From the NCBI GenBank assembly GCA_031761405.1, contig JASEVX010000005.1, positions 7,962,616 through 8,026,615 on the forward strand: a stretch of 64,000 bases of DNA, read 5' to 3'. The stretch comes from Serripes groenlandicus. Its lineage: Eukaryota; Mollusca; Bivalvia; Cardiida; Cardiidae. The position numbers were made by a program, and so were the translations under genes. The notes under the pieces are model-generated. The model saw only the letters and a program-made list of their open reading frames with translations, was not told the origin of the DNA and ran no database searches. Shown here one piece after another: positions 48,790-59,425 of this stretch (positions within the stretch are counted from its first letter, which is position 1; each line of letters opens with the position of its first letter).

Positions 48790-49235
48790 TACAGCACATT
48801 TGCAACAGACGACCAGGCACAACTGTTGAAACGCTCTATCATTGAACATATGATCCGTTCCACGAGATAAAAAAACAACATTATGGACTATCGACCCAGA
48901 TCAGCCTGCGCAGTCTGCGCAGGCTAATCTGGGCTGACACATTCCGTCTCAGGGGGATAGAGGTATAGCATAATGATTCCTGAAACAAAAAATCCATAGG
49001 AGGCGAAAAGTGTCTGCCCGGATTAGCTTGCGCGGAATGCTTAGGCTGATCTGGGTCGATACTTTACACAGAGTCCACAATGTTGGTTTTCTCGTGGGAC
49101 GGCTCACACGCTTATTCAATGGTGTTTAAAACAATGTTGCAAAAAAAGGTATTGTTCATGTTATGACTAAGTTCTCCTCTTGCCACACCGCTTTTAAATA
49201 TCGTCTGCTGTACAATGCAATGCGTCTAGGATAAA
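48790..49235. mobile_element. MITE family A remnant split by a family B insertion
   Basis: The left piece is CAGCACATTTGCAACAGACG. The right piece (49,118-49,235) has AAAACAATGTTGCAAAAA, TAAGTTCTCCTCTTGCCACA and TCGTCTGCTGTACAATGC. Confidence 0.6.
48852..49105 (+). mobile_element. MITE family B
   Basis: Ends GATCCGTTCCACGAGATAAA and GTTTTCTCGTGGGACGGCTC. The conserved centre (GGGGGATAGAGGTATAGCAT) and both GC arms (GATCAGCCTGCGCAGTCTGC; GATTAGCTTGCGCGGAATGC) are present. No exact 4-bp duplication is visible (ATAT / ACAC). Confidence 0.88.
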
Positions 49236-49381
49236 TGGTAATAGGCTAGCTTTCTACAAAGTTGTTGACGATTCACAGCAAACTTCATGCAGTTTTAGTT
49301 TGCCTTCCAAAAGCTTCTACACTGCACGAACTGCTTACTGTAAAACAATCCGACCATTAACAGACCGCTCAAAAGATTGAC

Positions 49382-49566
49382 TGATAAATCGACGTACACG
49401 GAGATAAATCGACATACACGGGGATAAATCGCCGTACACGGGGATAAATCGACGTACACGGCGATCAATCGACATACACGGGGATAAATCGACATACACG
49501 GGGATAAATCGACATACACGGGGATAAATCGACGTTCACGGGGATAAATCGACGTACACGGGGATG
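49382..49566. repeat. 20-bp tandem repeat, about 9 copies
   Basis: The unit is GATAAATCGACGTACACGGG, with CATACACGGG variants and one GATCAATCG. Open read-through on the minus strand is not a gene. Confidence 0.95.
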
Positions 49567-49880
49567 GACTGAACAAATTAAATAGATGCACACAAATAAC
49601 CCTATTACAAAAACTCACTTGGAATTCATTTATTTAATATCCATTTATTATTTTCCCTATTTATCGCCAACATTTAATAGATTGCTCTTTCTCTAGATTG
49701 TTTCATCAATGTCATTTGTATAAATATCGTAGTTGTTATCATCGAAAATGCAAAATGAGAAAACTCTGCATCTTCCATTTCTCAATGTGCTTACAGCGTC
49801 GATTAAAGTTGTTCATGATGAATCTCTTGGCTATTAAATGAATCTGTGATGTGTTTGATCTAACAGTAGAAGCTCAGTGA
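49567..49880. other. Unassigned non-coding stretch
   Basis: No recognised gene or repeat. Confidence 0.4.
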
Positions 49881-50108
49881 TTAACCCTTCCCTCATTCGA
49901 CAATTCTGCAGCAGACGACTTTGAATACATTTTGGCAAAAATAGAAAATCTCTATAATTGAATGGATAACCTATGACTAAAAGTGGAAAACATTGTGACA
50001 AAAGGAGAAATTGCTCGTTTTGAGCAATTTCTGCTTTTGACACTATGTTTTCAAAAAGCCATCTGAGGCAGAGGCGTCAGAAAGCGTCTATATGAGGGAA
50101 CGAGTTAA
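49881..50108. mobile_element. MITE family A, complete copy with TTAA on both sides
   Basis: TTAA CCCTTCCCTCATTCGACAAT at left; ATATGAGGGAACGAG TTAA at right. The central hairpin is GAAATTGCTC GTTTT GAGCAATTTC, perfect. Confidence 0.9.
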
Positions 50109-50435
50109 ACATGGACACATATTACTAGACAGGTGTACCATTCTCTTTCTGATTGACTTAGTTTTTCATTCTCTTTCTGACTGACTTAGTTCATACTTTG
50201 TATAACTAATTTTCTTAAAAAAAAAACCACATACATGTATAAGTTATCCGTAGATGTCAATCCGTACAAGTTGACCTGTCACGTGATGAATAAATAACAA
50301 GCTCAGTGTACATTGAACTGTATTAGAAAGCTGACCTTTAAATGTAGTAATCATGCTAAAATGTACATGGACAAAAATAGTTGTCATCATTTATATAGTT
50401 GTTGTTATATTTACTATAATAGCATCGAGTTAGCA
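50109..50435. other. Unassigned non-coding stretch downstream of the globin gene
   Basis: Contains a short direct repeat (CATTCTCTTTCTGA.TGACTTAG twice at about 50,140-50,190). Nothing else is recognised. Confidence 0.4.
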
Positions 50436-50777
50436 CTTTCCCACTTTAGACGCTTTCTGACGCCTCTGCAGCAGACGGCTTTTGAAATCATTGTGACAAA
50501 AGGAGAACTTGCTCGTAATGAACAATTTCTCCATTTGTCACAATGATTTAAACTCTTTTGCAATGATCATACTATCATTTATAGATATTTTCTATAATTT
50601 GAACTTGATAATTTCAAAGTCGTTTGCTACAGATTTATTGTATGTGGGAAAGGATTAAGTCCTTTTCAATACGCAGACAATTTTTGTCTACGCCATCTAA
50701 AATATTGCAAATTTGTCAAGACTGCAGTCTTAAAATTGTCGTCTGCTGAAGGTTTGTTCTATGTGGGAGAGGATGGA
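50436..50777. mobile_element. MITE family A copy plus a second right-end fragment
   Basis: 50,436-50,660 runs from CTTTCCCACTTTAGACGCTT to GTATGTGGGAAAGGATTAAG with the hairpin AACTTGCTCGTAATGAACAA. 50,690-50,777 repeats a right end: GTCGTCTGCTGAAGGTTTGT, then TATGTGGGAGAGGAT. They lie just 3' of the globin stop codon. Confidence 0.75.
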
Positions 50778-50798
50778 GTCGTTTCCAACACTCAGATG

Positions 50799-50804
50799 TT
50801 TATT
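50799..50804 (-). promoter_or_regulatory. Candidate polyadenylation signal of the globin gene
   Basis: AATAAA on the minus strand overlaps the globin stop codon (TGTAAATAAACA). If used, the 3' untranslated region would be only 15-30 bases. Use is not proven. Confidence 0.35.
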
Positions 50805-51354
50805 TACATTGTGATTTTTTGATGGCGTCATTATATCCCTCTTTTAATTTCAAGATCATAAAATCGAACATTCGTTTCCATACTTGTATCTTATCTGCGT
50901 CAAATCGAGCACCTAGTTCACTCTCCCACACTGTCAAGATGGAAGGCACAAAATAGTCAAAGAAATTCACTTCAAATCCTTTATAATGGATGTGTTGTTG
51001 TCCCAGACCAAATAGAAGTGGCGCCAATATAGTCTCCATGTCGTTTAAATTGTCAACAGCGGCTCCAACTGCCTGCATAAACCGTGATGCGTGACCTTTG
51101 AAATGGAGATCTTTCAACAAGGCTTCACCTGTGATGTCACGAAACGGGAATATTTGTTTAATTTGCGGAGCCCGAGAAAATATTTCCAGAAATATCTTGG
51201 CACCAATTATTGGCATGCTGTTTGACAATATTTTCCAAGTTTTCCGTACACTTCTTATCTCACTTTCAGATATGAATAAAGCAGACTGTCCCTCAGATTT
51301 AGTATTTATATTGTTGTATGCACTAACACCCTGGACTGATGGCGAACAACCCAT
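50800..51354 (-). CDS. Globin with N-myristoylation/palmitoylation motif (globin X-like), intronless
   Basis: A 184-residue heme globin. The start is the ATG at 51,354: an in-frame TAA lies 19 codons upstream (51,411-51,409), no other in-frame ATG follows it, and the context (A at -3, G at +4) is good. The product begins MGCSPS. Gly2 and Cys3 form the double-acylation signal known from globin X proteins, which are membrane-bound. The globin fold runs from about residue 31 to 175. Phe69 (IFPF) fits CD1, His88 (FKGHAS) fits the distal E7 ligand and His121 (LGQQH) fits the proximal F8 ligand. The whole fold is in one exon, whereas animal globin genes usually have introns in helices B and G. Likely roles are redox or O2/NO chemistry at a membrane rather than bulk oxygen transport. 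The family is certain; the globin X assignment is an inference from the N-terminus. Confidence 0.9.
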   Translation of the reverse strand: MGCSPSVQGVSAYNNINTKSEGQSALFISESEIRSVRKTWKILSNSMPIIGAKIFLEIFSRAPQIKQIFPFRDITGEALLKDLHFKGHASRFMQAVGAAVDNLNDMETILAPLLFGLGQQHIHYKGFEVNFFDYFVPSILTVWESELGARFDADKIQVWKRMFDFMILKLKEGYNDAIKKSQCK

Positions 51355-51455
51355 GATACACTTTTGAAGCAATGGTCTTTTAAATAAGTACAACAGCAAC
51401 ACTTTATGTTACCTTCAACTGTTTTCACTTTACAATCACGTTAAACGAATCTGGT

Positions 51456-51561
51456 AAACGACCACAAACATCTGTCAAACGACCACAAACATCTGTCAAA
51501 CGACCACAAACATCTGTCAAAACGACCACAAACATCTGTCAAACGACCACAAACATCTATC
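51456..51561 (-). promoter_or_regulatory. 21-bp tandem repeat upstream of globin with RUNX- and E-box-like words
   Basis: Five units of a 21-bp repeat (one is 22 bp) lie 102-207 bp upstream of the globin ATG. Read on the gene strand each unit is GACAGATGTTTGTGGTCGTT plus one T. Four units contain CAGATG (an E-box, also a TAL1-type word) and all five contain TGTGGT (a RUNX core). The period of 21 bp is two helical turns. A regulatory role is an inference from motif content and position. Confidence 0.4.
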
Positions 51562-51579
51562 AAACGTCTTCAGACATCA

Positions 51580-52159
51580 AGAAGAGTGTGTGATAAATAT
51601 ATATTACTTATCACGTTAGAGAGAGCATGCATCTATAGTCATTGTTTTGTTAATACATGTAGATATATCGGTACTATATACAACATCTTTTTCGGCAATG
51701 TGGAATTATATGTTAATCACGATTATCCATGTCATATGTATTAAATATGTTCACCTGAGAAAGGTGAAAAAAATAAACTTGCTTTACCAGTGTCTAGAAA
51801 TATGAGAGCTCGTACAAGAAAACAGTCAAATCAATCATCTGGCGGTAGTTTAAAAGATATAAAACATACCCGCACTAGAATGTATTCCTATACAATACGA
51901 AAACTAGTTCTAAACATTTGGCTTACAACACCTCTAAACATAAACAAGCTGTCGGTGGCAAGCAACAATAGTTCTCATTAGACGCAATACATTAACCTGG
52001 ACACTAAAAGCATTGAAACACGTTTTCTTCGCCGTATAATCACCAACAGTCTGTATTAGCGGAGACATTTCACAGCATGAAACAGTTGACCGGAGGCTAA
52101 TTTCTAATCACTTCTGCCATCAATGAAGCCACGTGACACAAAAATCGACCTCCGGAAAG
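51580..52159. other. Unassigned stretch upstream of the globin gene
   Basis: No recognised exon or repeat. Confidence 0.4.
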
Positions 52160-52385
52160 TCTTTACCCTTTTCAACATGCAGATGAAATTCCATGCATCT
52201 GCAATAGACGATTTGTGAAAACAGTATGACAAAAGGTAAAATTGCTCATTATGAGCAATTTCTCCTTGAGCCACATAGTTTCAATTATATTCGATGAGTC
52301 TACTTTCATCTTTAAACAGTGTCTCATGTGGGTAGATTTAAAGGTCGTCGGCTGCAGGTTTGGTAATTATCTTGGAAAGGTTTAA
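52160..52385. mobile_element. MITE family A, degenerate copy
   Basis: CCCTTTTCAACATGCAGATG at left, a good hairpin AAATTGCTCATTATGAGCAA in the middle, and GGTCGTCGGCTGCAGGTTTG then CTTGGAAAGGTTTAA at right. Confidence 0.72.
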
Positions 52386-52872
52386 ATGACGAGTACGATC
52401 ACATTCATACCACTCGTGGATGTAATTGTTCTCCAGCGTTTTCCATGATGATTTTAAGACTAGATGTCGATCGGAGAAGGTTCTGATGGGAGAGGTAGGC
52501 TGACCAGGATCATCGTCGCTTGCGAAGCACCGATAGTCGGGTTTACTCGTGTCGTGGCCATTTTATCTTTCAGAGAAAAACTGTCTCTCGATTTCCAAGG
52601 TGATCAATTAGAGTTCGTTAACCATTGATTCCGCAAAACAATGTAGACTTTTCATAGTCGAGTGATAATACAGGGACAGGTAACATTTGTCATTTGTGAA
52701 AAAAAGACCTCTGGGTATTTTGAACAACATCAATTTCAGTAAATTAAACTGTCATCCACACGTTTAGAGTTACTCTGTAGGAGCAGCAGTGGTGAAAACC
52801 CTCTCGTGAAGGGTTAGGTCAGAGTCTTTTTAATGTATACTTAGTTAATCAGTAAGTCTTGTTCAAACACAT
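52386..52872. other. Unassigned non-coding stretch
   Basis: No recognised gene or repeat. Confidence 0.35.
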
Positions 52873-53070
52873 TAAACCCTTCCCAAAAGTTGACAAATTT
52901 GTATCCGACGACTTTGATAATATCTTGGTAAAAATATAGAATATATCTTCATGTATCAATTAATGTAATAGTATTGGAAAGAGCTGAGCGCGTGGCAACA
53001 TGATAACATGCTCAACAATGGCGACCAATCGTGTTCTAACGGTTTCAAATGTCTTCTGCTTATGAAACAC
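52873..53070. mobile_element. MITE family A, very worn copy
   Basis: CCCTTCCCAAAAGTTGACAA and GACGACTTTGATAATATCTT at left, and a faint right side (GTTTCAAATGTCTTCTGCTT). Low certainty on limits. 53,071-53,340 is unrecognised. Confidence 0.4.
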
Positions 53071-53340
53071 CGATTGTTTGCAGTAGCATGTATGTCTGTG
53101 CTGAAACGCCATTACATACATAACGGCCTTAAATTAGTGTTACTTGGTTAGTGAATACATCGTGGACTATGCTGACAAAAGATTAATTAACGATTACGTG
53201 CAACAATTTGATTACATAAAAATTGAAAATGCTATACAATCCATCACCCGCGTTTGGTTGTCATAGAAACAGACATACGTGCATGTTAAAGCGAGATAAG
53301 TCTCTACGTTTAAGTCGCTTTGGTAACACTTGTAAAAGCA

Positions 53341-53567
53341 ATGTATAGAGTTAATCATCTTTAGAAGAATATCTTACATACACACCTCTATCTCATCATA
53401 AAATGTATAGAGTTCATCATCTTTAGAAGAATATCTTACATACACATCACTATCTCATCATAAAATGTATAGAGTTAATCATCTTTAGAAGAATATCTTA
53501 CATACAAACCTCTATCTCATCATAAAATGTATAGAGTTCATCATCTTTAAAAGAATATCTTACAGAA
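53341..53567. repeat. 62-bp tandem repeat, 3.6 copies, left side of a LINE insertion
   Basis: Units start at 53,341, 53,403, 53,465 and 53,527, exactly 62 bp apart: ATGTATAGAGTTAATCATCT, then TTAGAAGAATATCTTACATA and CACACCTCTATCTCATCATA. The fourth unit is cut at CTTACA, where the LINE begins. Confidence 0.95.
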
Positions 53568-53713
53568 CAGAAATTTTATTTTCAACTTAAGCATAAACAG
53601 CTCATGGTTGATATTCACAAATATACATGCAGAAATGGTCAAGACAATGAAATATTTGAGAAATAGTACTTACATAAGTTTAAATTAAATAAGTTTAAAA
53701 TCAAGTTTATATG

Positions 53714-53815
53714 CATATGTATAAATACACATATATACACACGCAATTGTATATATATAATATATATACATATACCCATACACATACTTACACACACATA
53801 TATATATATATATAT
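53714..53815. repeat. TA/TACACA-rich microsatellite inside the LINE 1 3' region
   Basis: ATGTATAAATACACATATAT, then ATATATATACATATACCCAT and (AT)n to 53,815. It occupies the same relative position as the large 34-bp array in LINE 2. Confidence 0.85.
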
Positions 53816-53894
53816 TAATTTCAATATGAAATTAATTATATCAAGAAAGAAAGTGGGACTGTTATCGCCCGTCTAATAAGGATGCTTTTTATTT

Positions 53895-56413
53895 TCAAAT
53901 AGAGAGTTTTCTCATCTCAAAAGCCTTGAGGCAAAATGACCCCAGATTACATAAATATTTTTTTCTTTCTGTGTTTAAGAGTTCTATGAACTTGTACATA
54001 CTTGGACGTTGTGCGTAATGGCGCGGTATGAGTTGTTTTCTTAATGTTTCATAGAACGGACACACTAATACAAAATGGAAGTCATCCTCCAAATCATTCA
54101 AATTACATAAGGTACCAATTCTTTGATTCCTTTCAATGTTTTCATGACGACCAGTTTCAATTCTTAATTTATGGGATGTCAACCTTAGTTTAGATATAAT
54201 GTTTCTATACTTTGGAAAAGTTAAAATGTCCAAATAGCTAGACCGTTCAAATATTATTTTAAACTGTCTAAAAAGTGAAAGTGGTGAGTAATATTTGATA
54301 TTTTCTTGCCATGTACATTATCGCGAACTTTGGATGACCAGTTAACCATATTTACATCCCTTTCTGCTAAAGATCTTTGATTCAATGTCAACGTTCTGAG
54401 GATACAATTATTTGACTTTTCCTGGTATAATTTTAGCCAGTACTTAACAATACGTAAATATCTCGATATTTGTAGAGGATAACGTCCAAGTTCAGCGTAT
54501 ATAGCCAGAGTCGAAGTGCTGATTTTAACATTTAGTATCCATTTACATAACTTGTTATGCACTGATTCTAGGTTTTCAGCAGATAAATGTCCCCAGACCT
54601 CACAACCATAATTCAAAACAGACTGGACATGCGAATCAAATAAATCAAGCATGATATTGATAGGCACGTCCAACTGATTTGTGACATTAAACAAGGCGTT
54701 CATTGATCGCAACGCTTTGCCCTTTAATTCGTTTGTTGCTTGTACAAATGAGCCCCTGCAGGAGAACAACAACCCAAGATAGCTAAAACTTTCTACCATT
54801 TCAATGTTTTCACCATGGTATGTCCATGTATAAGCTTCTTTCAGAACACCCTTTTTCCTAAAAATTATAACCTTTGATTTTTCTACATTTACAGTCAGAC
54901 TCCATTTGTCACAATAACTCTTTAAGCAATTAAAGTTCTCCTGCAGTGCCTCCTTTGATTCCACAAACATTACTGCATCGTCAAGAAATAACAATAAATA
55001 TAATATAAATATATAGATAGCTGATCAATGGTCACCGCAATATTATTAGGATGGTGAAAAGCATTTTCAATATCATTTAGAAAAAGGAAAAACATCATCG
55101 GGGAAGTTATTTCCCCTTGGAATAAACCGATCTCGCTGCTGAAATAATCAGAAAATGAATTCAAATGACTAACGCATAATTTGATCTCGTCATATATTGA
55201 ACGAATAACGGAAAAAAGTTTTCCATCAACTCCTAATTGAAGCAATTTATACCAGAGTGAATACCTATCAATAAAATCATACGCCTTTTTAAAGTCGATA
55301 AAACAACAATACAATTTACACTTTGCTTGAAATTGTCGTTCGATTAAAGCGTTAAGGCAATACATAGCATCTACTGTACAGTGGTTAGGCCTAAACCCAA
55401 ATTGAGCGTCTGTCAACATATCGTTATTTAATGCCAAATTCTTCAAACGTTCGTTCAATATGACAGTGAAAAACTACAGCTTGTTATTGTAATGCCACGG
55501 TAATTATTGGTATCCGTGCTATCACCCTTTTTATATAAGGGCTTAATCGAACCTGTAGACCAGCAGCGAGGAAATGATTTACTATCAAGTATATAATTAA
55601 ACAATAATTTTAAAGGGTATCATAAACTATCTATATTTTACATACAGAATGTTATCAATTGAACATGTTTTATTATTGCCTAATTGTCGACTAGCCTTTT
55701 TTTATTTCTTCAAATGATATAGTCTGATCTAATTCCTCAAATGTGGGTAAATTTTCCTGATCTATGTTTTCAAAGTTGTGTACATATTGTTTACTACCAT
55801 TGTCGAAGTTTTCGTCTTTAGGATTGGCCAGTTTTTTGAAATACTTAAACAATTCTTCGGTCTATATTATATCACCAGTGCTGGTTTTTGTCCTTTTCCT
55901 GAAAATGGACCAAAATTCCTGTGACCTTTTCCTTCTCACCTCGTTTAATTGTGTACATTGGCTACGTCTAAAGGTGTTTCTAATTTTCCTACAGCAATAT
56001 TTATAATCCTTTTTCTTTTCATATAAAATGCGCCTGTTTTCATCATTTTGTGTGCAGTTAAAAATGTTCACAGCTTCTTTGAACGCTTTATATTTCAGTT
56101 TACATTCATCATTGTACCATTTTTGTTTAAATTTATCAGATTATGTAAATTCACATGTACTTTGTTTAACATTTTTATAAAAATATTTAATACCCTTTTC
56201 ATTTAGATATGATGTAAAAATATCAACTATTGTATCAGTATTTGACTCTTTCGCTATTTCAGACTTCAACTTCTCCTCTAGTATATGAATTTCTGAGTTT
56301 ACGTCTTCAATAAATGAAGTATTTTTTTCAGGATTCCATCTACAGTAGTTTATGTTTGGATAATTAGTTGCGTTTTGCATGCAGAATTTTGAAAGAAAAT
56401 GCAATGGGAGCAT
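53895..56413 (-). pseudogene. LINE 1 reverse transcriptase coding region with frameshifts and stops
   Basis: From right to left on the minus strand: a connector with KWYNDEC and YEKKKDYKYCCRKIRNTF (56,413-55,862), the finger region NYRGITITSC (about 55,490), then AQFGFRPNHCTVDAMYCL, motif A FIDFKKAYDFID (about 55,290) and motif B GLFQGEITSPMMFF (about 55,110). After a frameshift comes motif C as LFLDDAVMF (54,990-54,964). YLGLLFSCRGSF and LNYGCEVWGH follow, and a C-terminal DDFHFVLVCPFYETLR (about 54,050-54,100). There are several frame breaks (for example near 54,980 and 54,250). The usual Y/F-A-D-D is F-L-D-D. It cannot make an active enzyme. Confidence 0.92.
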
Positions 56414-56449
56414 GGTTGGAAAATTTATTAACTTTTTCTACATCATAAC

Positions 56450-56512
56450 ATTTATAGAGTTAATCATCATTAGAAGAATATCTTACATACACACCTCTAT
56501 CTCATCATAACT
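56450..56512. repeat. 62-bp repeat unit, right side of the LINE 1 insertion
   Basis: CATTTATAGAGTTAATCATC, then ATTAGAAGAATATCTTACAT and ACACACCTCTATCTCATCAT. It is the continuation of the array at 53,341-53,567, interrupted by LINE 1. Confidence 0.93.
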
Positions 56513-56814
56513 GAAAAGGTAATTCATTACTTGGATGGCGACATCATGTTGCTACATCGAACGAAAACCCACATTCGGAACTTTGCGAGCAGCGAAGTCC
56601 TGCAAAGACTCTAGAGCACAAAGACTAACACAAACTACTATAATACTGTACAACTTGATTATAATTGCTTTTCTTTTAACGCGGCCCATATACATATATG
56701 TGTATGGATATCATAAGTTTTAGGATAATATTTCGGCACATATATAGTTGGATAAAAGTGAAAAGCTTTTCCTTTCCTAATAAAAGAAATACTGTTGATC
56801 AAGCGTTATTCCCC
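56513..56814. other. Unassigned stretch
   Basis: A 62-codon frame (56,535-56,723) has no recognised domain. Nothing else is seen. Confidence 0.35.
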
Positions 56815-59425
56815 AATTAATCTCAAAAGGGTATAGTGTATTCATATTTACCTAACATAAGGGCAAAGTGTATTAATATTAACTTATCATAAGGGTGTAG
56901 TGTATTCTGATTTACCTAACATACGGGTGTAGTGAATTCTAATTAACCTAACATAAGGGTGTAGTATATTCATATTAACCTAACATAAGGGTGCAGTGTA
57001 TTCAGATTTACCTTATATAGGGGTAAAGTGTATTAATATTAACATAATATAAGGGTGTATTGTGTTCAGATGTACCTTACACAGGGGTGTAGTGTATTTA
57101 GATTTATCTTACATAGGGGTGTAGTGTATTCAGATTTACCTTACAAAGGGCTGTAGTGTATTCGGATTTATCTTACATAGGGGTGTAGTGTATTCGGATT
57201 TAACTTACATAGGGGTGTAGTGTATTCGGATTTATCTTACATAGGGATGTAGTGTATTTATATTTACCTTACATAGGGGTGTAGTGTATTCAGATTTACC
57301 TTACATAGGGGTGTAGTGTATTCGGATTTATCTTACATAGGGATGTAGTGTATTTATATTTACCTTACATAGGGATGTAGTGTATTCAGATTTAACTTAC
57401 ATAGGGTTGTAGTGTATTCAGATTTAACTTACATAGGGGTGTAGTGTATTTATATTTAACTTACATAGGGGTGTAGTGTATTTAGATTTACCTTACACAG
57501 GGTTGTAGTGTATTTAGATTTACCTTACAAAGGGGTGTAGTGTATTCGGATTTAACTTACATAGGGGTGTAGTGTATTCAGATTTAACTTACATAGGGTT
57601 GTAGTGTATTTAGATTTACCTTACATAGGGGTGTAGTGTATTTAGATTTACCTTACAAAGGGGTGTAGTGTATTCGGATTTAACTTACATAGGGGTGTAG
57701 TGTATTCAGATTTAACTTACATAGGGTTGTAGTGTATTTATATTTACCTTACATTGGGGTGTAGTGTATTCAGATTTAACTTACATAGGGGTGAGTTTAT
57801 TCAGATTTACCTTACATAGGGTTGTAGTGTATTTATATTTACCTTACATAGGGGTGTAGTGTATTCAGATTTAACTTACATAGGGGTGAGTTTATTCAGA
57901 TTTACCCTACATAGGGTTGTAGTGTATTTATATTTACCTTACATTGGGGTGTAGTGTATTCAGATTTAACTTACATAGGGGTGAGTTTATTCAGATTTAC
58001 CTTACATAGGGTTGTAGTGTATTTAGATTTAACTTACATAGGGGTGAGTTTATTCAGATTTACCCTACATAGGGTTGTAGTGTATTTATATTTACCTTAC
58101 ATTGGGGTGTAGTGTATTCAGATTTAACTTACATAGGGGTGAGTTTATTCAGATTTACCTTACATAGGGTTGTAGTGTATTTAGATTTACCTTACATAGG
58201 GTTGTAGTGTATTTAGATTTACCTTACATTGGGGTGTAGTGTATTTAGATTTACCTTACATAGGGTTGTAGTGTATTTAGATTTACCTTACAAAGGGGTG
58301 TAGTGTATTCGGATTTAACTTACATAGGGGTGTAGTGTATTCAGATTTAACTTACATAGGGTTGTAGTGTATTTATATTTACCTTACATTGGGGTGTAGT
58401 GTATTCAGATTTAACTTACATAGGGGTGAGTTTATTCAGATTTACCTTACATAGGGTTGTAGTGTATTTATATTTACCTTACATAGGGGTGTAGTGTATT
58501 CAGATTTAACTTACATAGGGGTGAGTTTATTCAGATTTACCCTACATAGGGTTGTAGTGTATTTATATTTACCTTACATTGGGGTGTAGTGTATTCAGAT
58601 TTAACTTACATAGGGGTGAGTTTATTCAGATTTACCTTACATAGGGTTGTAGTGTATTCAGATTTACCTTACATTGGGGTGTAGTGTATTCAGATTTACC
58701 TTACATAGGGGTGTAGTGTATTTATATTTAACTTACATAGGATTGTAGTGTATTCGGATTTATCTTACATAGGGGTGTAGTGTATTTAGATTTACCTTAC
58801 ACAGGGGTGTAGTGTATTTAGATTTAACTTACATAGGGGTGTAGTGTATTTAGATTTACCTTACATAGGGGTGTAGTGTATTTAGATTTACCTTACACTG
58901 GGGTGTAGTGTATTTAGATTTAACTTACATAGGGGTGTAGTGTATTTATATTTACCTTACATAGGGGTGTAGTGTATTCAGATTTAACTTACATAGGGTT
59001 GTAGTGTATTCAGATTTAACTTACATAGGGGTGTAGTGTATTTAGATTTACCTTACATAGGGGTGTAGTGTATTCAGATTTACCTTACATAGGGGTGTAG
59101 TGTTTCCAGATTTACCTTACATAGGGGTGTAGTGTATTCAGATTAACCTTACATAGGGGTGTAAGTATTTAGATTTACCTTACATATGGGTGTAGTGTAT
59201 TCATATTTACCTTACATAGGGGTGACGTGTATTCATATTTATTTTACATAAGGGTAAAGTGTAATCAGATCTACCTTACAAAGGGCTGTAGTGTATTCAG
59301 ATTTACCTTACATAGGGATGTAGTGTATTCAGATTTACCTTACATAGGGGTGTAGTGTATTCAGATTTACCTTACATAGGGATGTAGTGTTTCCAGATTT
59401 ACCTTACATAGGTGTGTAGTATATT
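56815..59425. repeat. 2.6-kb satellite of a 32-bp unit, about 80 copies, with a 95-bp higher-order repeat
   Basis: The unit is CTTACATAGGGGTGTAGTGT plus ATTCAGATTTAC (32 bp). From 57,780 to 58,640, a 31-bp variant with GTGAGTTTATT recurs at 57,791, 57,886, 57,981, 58,044, 58,139, 58,426, 58,521 and 58,616, mostly 95 bp apart, so three units (32+32+31) amplify as a block. The left edge (56,815-57,060) is older and more divergent. No coding frame. Confidence 0.97.

Larger units (their letters stand above)
53567..56450 (-). mobile_element. LINE 1: non-LTR retrotransposon, 5'-truncated and inactivated
   Basis: Minus-strand LINE of about 2.9 kb lacking most of the endonuclease. The 3' end (left) carries AATAAA and a short (TTCTG) tail ending in TAAG. 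The 3' untranslated region includes a TA/TACACA-rich microsatellite (53,714-53,815). The element is embedded between copies of a 62-bp repeat (53,341-53,567 and 56,450-56,512). The tail and region layout match LINE 2. Clade not assigned; the simple pentamer tail is reminiscent of CR1/L2-type elements. Confidence 0.9.

Noticed and set aside
51367..51402. A longer globin start upstream of the MGC Met
   Set aside because: The extra upstream residues would need a GTG start at 51,402, and a TAA lies in frame at 51,411-51,409. The ATG at 51,354 has good context and gives the known acylation motif.
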